From Xanthobacteraceae bacterium (GTDB lineage: Bacteria; Pseudomonadota; Alphaproteobacteria; Rhizobiales; Xanthobacteraceae): a DNA stretch of 5,390 bases. Positions within the stretch are counted from its first letter, which is position 1; each line of letters starts with the position of its first letter. Positions 5,012 to 5,390 of this stretch are shown in pieces. The notes under the pieces are model-generated. The model did not search any database. It had not been told where the DNA came from and was given only the letters and a program-made list of their open reading frames with translations. The stretch is from assembly GCA_030043335.1 (NCBI GenBank), contig JASHXX010000205.1, positions 1-5,390 on the forward strand, in the 5' to 3' direction. A program made the position numbers and the translations under genes.

Positions 5012-5390
5012 ATGAAAAAGAGCGTCTTTCACTATCGCAGGGAGCGGCATTTCGCCAAGCCGCCTGAGGCGATTTGGCCGTTCGTCGCCGATACCGCCAG
5101 CGTGAACGCCATCGCCGGCTCCCCGCTCTATCGGGTCGAGGAGCGTGCGGATGCCGAGGGTCGCGTGCGTCGCTACGCGACCGCCGGGATCGGGCCGCTG
5201 CAGTTGAAGTGGCAGGAGAGCTTCGGCGAATGGCAGCAGAACCGGCGGGCGACGCAGACCCGCGAGTTCACCAACGGCCCGATGCGCCACTTCGAGGCGA
5301 GCCTCGAAGTTGTGCCGGAGGGCGCGGGCAGCCGCCTCATATTCTCCGGCGGGATGGAATGCGCCGGCGTGCTGGGATGGGTGGCGAAAC
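5012..5390 (+). CDS. SRPBCC-like domain protein, probable N-terminus of a DUF5939-type adenylate cyclase; 3' end outside window
   Basis: The frame from the ATG at 5012 stays open for 126 codons to the window edge. No other in-frame start lies in the 90 bp upstream, and a weak GGAA sits 8 nt before the ATG. The protein begins MKKSVFHYRRERHFAKPPEA, then IWPFVADTASVNAIAG at about residues 21-36. A segment rich in tryptophan and glutamate (KWQESFGEWQQNRR, about 71-84) follows, then REFTNGPMRHFEASLEV (about 88-104) and a Gly-rich turn before SRLIFSGG. This alternation fits a START/SRPBCC helix-grip domain, which generally binds lipids or hydrophobic ligands. The wording of the domain (W..V.DT...N, then EW...R...R.F..GP) recalls the front of DUF5939 cyclases, the same class as the gene at the left edge. 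The SRPBCC call is moderate. The cyclase continuation is inference and needs sequence past 5390. No signal peptide or membrane segment is visible. Confidence 0.7.
   Translation, partial: MKKSVFHYRRERHFAKPPEAIWPFVADTASVNAIAGSPLYRVEERADAEGRVRRYATAGIGPLQLKWQESFGEWQQNRRATQTREFTNGPMRHFEASLEVVPEGAGSRLIFSGGMECAGVLGWVAK

Noticed and set aside
4838..5290. 150-codon minus-strand frame across the intergenic region and the SRPBCC gene
   Set aside because: The plus-strand frame has the coherent SRPBCC-like pattern and a good start. The minus frame shows no family resemblance and no ribosome-binding site that I can see.
1..5390. A single cyclase gene split by insertion of the central minus-strand genes
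   Set aside because: The C-terminal part is at the left and the N-terminal part at the right, both on the plus strand, which is the wrong order for a split gene. I also saw no flanking direct repeats or transposase.

Overview
The window looks like chromosomal DNA of a GC-rich alphaproteobacterium, most likely in the Hyphomicrobiales (a Bradyrhizobium/Rhodopseudomonas-type organism). The grounds are base composition, GC-rich third codon positions, GTG starts, a YejA-type peptide-binding protein, and the style of the cyclase and ParA proteins. This assignment is by eye. I see no rRNA, tRNA, CRISPR array, insertion sequence or phage gene.

Layout. (1) 1-1389, plus strand: the C-terminal part of a class III adenylate cyclase. 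It has a Cys4 zinc-ribbon segment and a cyclase domain with all six canonical catalytic residues. Its 5' end lies outside the window. (2) 1403-2655, minus strand: a two-gene operon with an ATGA overlap. The first gene encodes a small ParA/MinD-type ATPase. The second encodes a DUF697 (YcjF-like) membrane protein with a basic, Ala-rich N-terminal tail. The operon converges on the cyclase gene with only 13 bp between them. (3) 2656-2820: a short intergenic region with a strong stem-loop after the upstream gene, a weak promoter candidate, and three alternating GATTCG half-sites spaced 12 bp apart next to the parA start. (4) 2821-4695, minus strand: a YejA-like periplasmic oligopeptide-binding protein with a Tat-like signal peptide and no transporter partner genes in view. 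(5) 4696-5011: the divergent intergenic region. (6) 5012 to the window end, plus strand: the N-terminal part of a protein with an SRPBCC-like domain, resembling the front end of DUF5939-type adenylate cyclases.

How the parts relate. The two edge genes read in the same direction. They look like complementary ends of the same architecture (SRPBCC, then zinc ribbon/DUF5939, then cyclase), so the window may sit between two paralogous cyclases. The ParA-DUF697 pair is the most unusual element. A positioning ATPase is translationally coupled to a membrane protein instead of a ParB-like DNA-binding partner, which suggests a system that positions or organises something at the membrane. That function is inferred, not shown. 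The peptide-binding protein appears to be an independent gene.

Two starts were moved by ribosome-binding-site evidence: parA-like to the GTG at 2655 and the YejA-like gene to the GTG at 4695.
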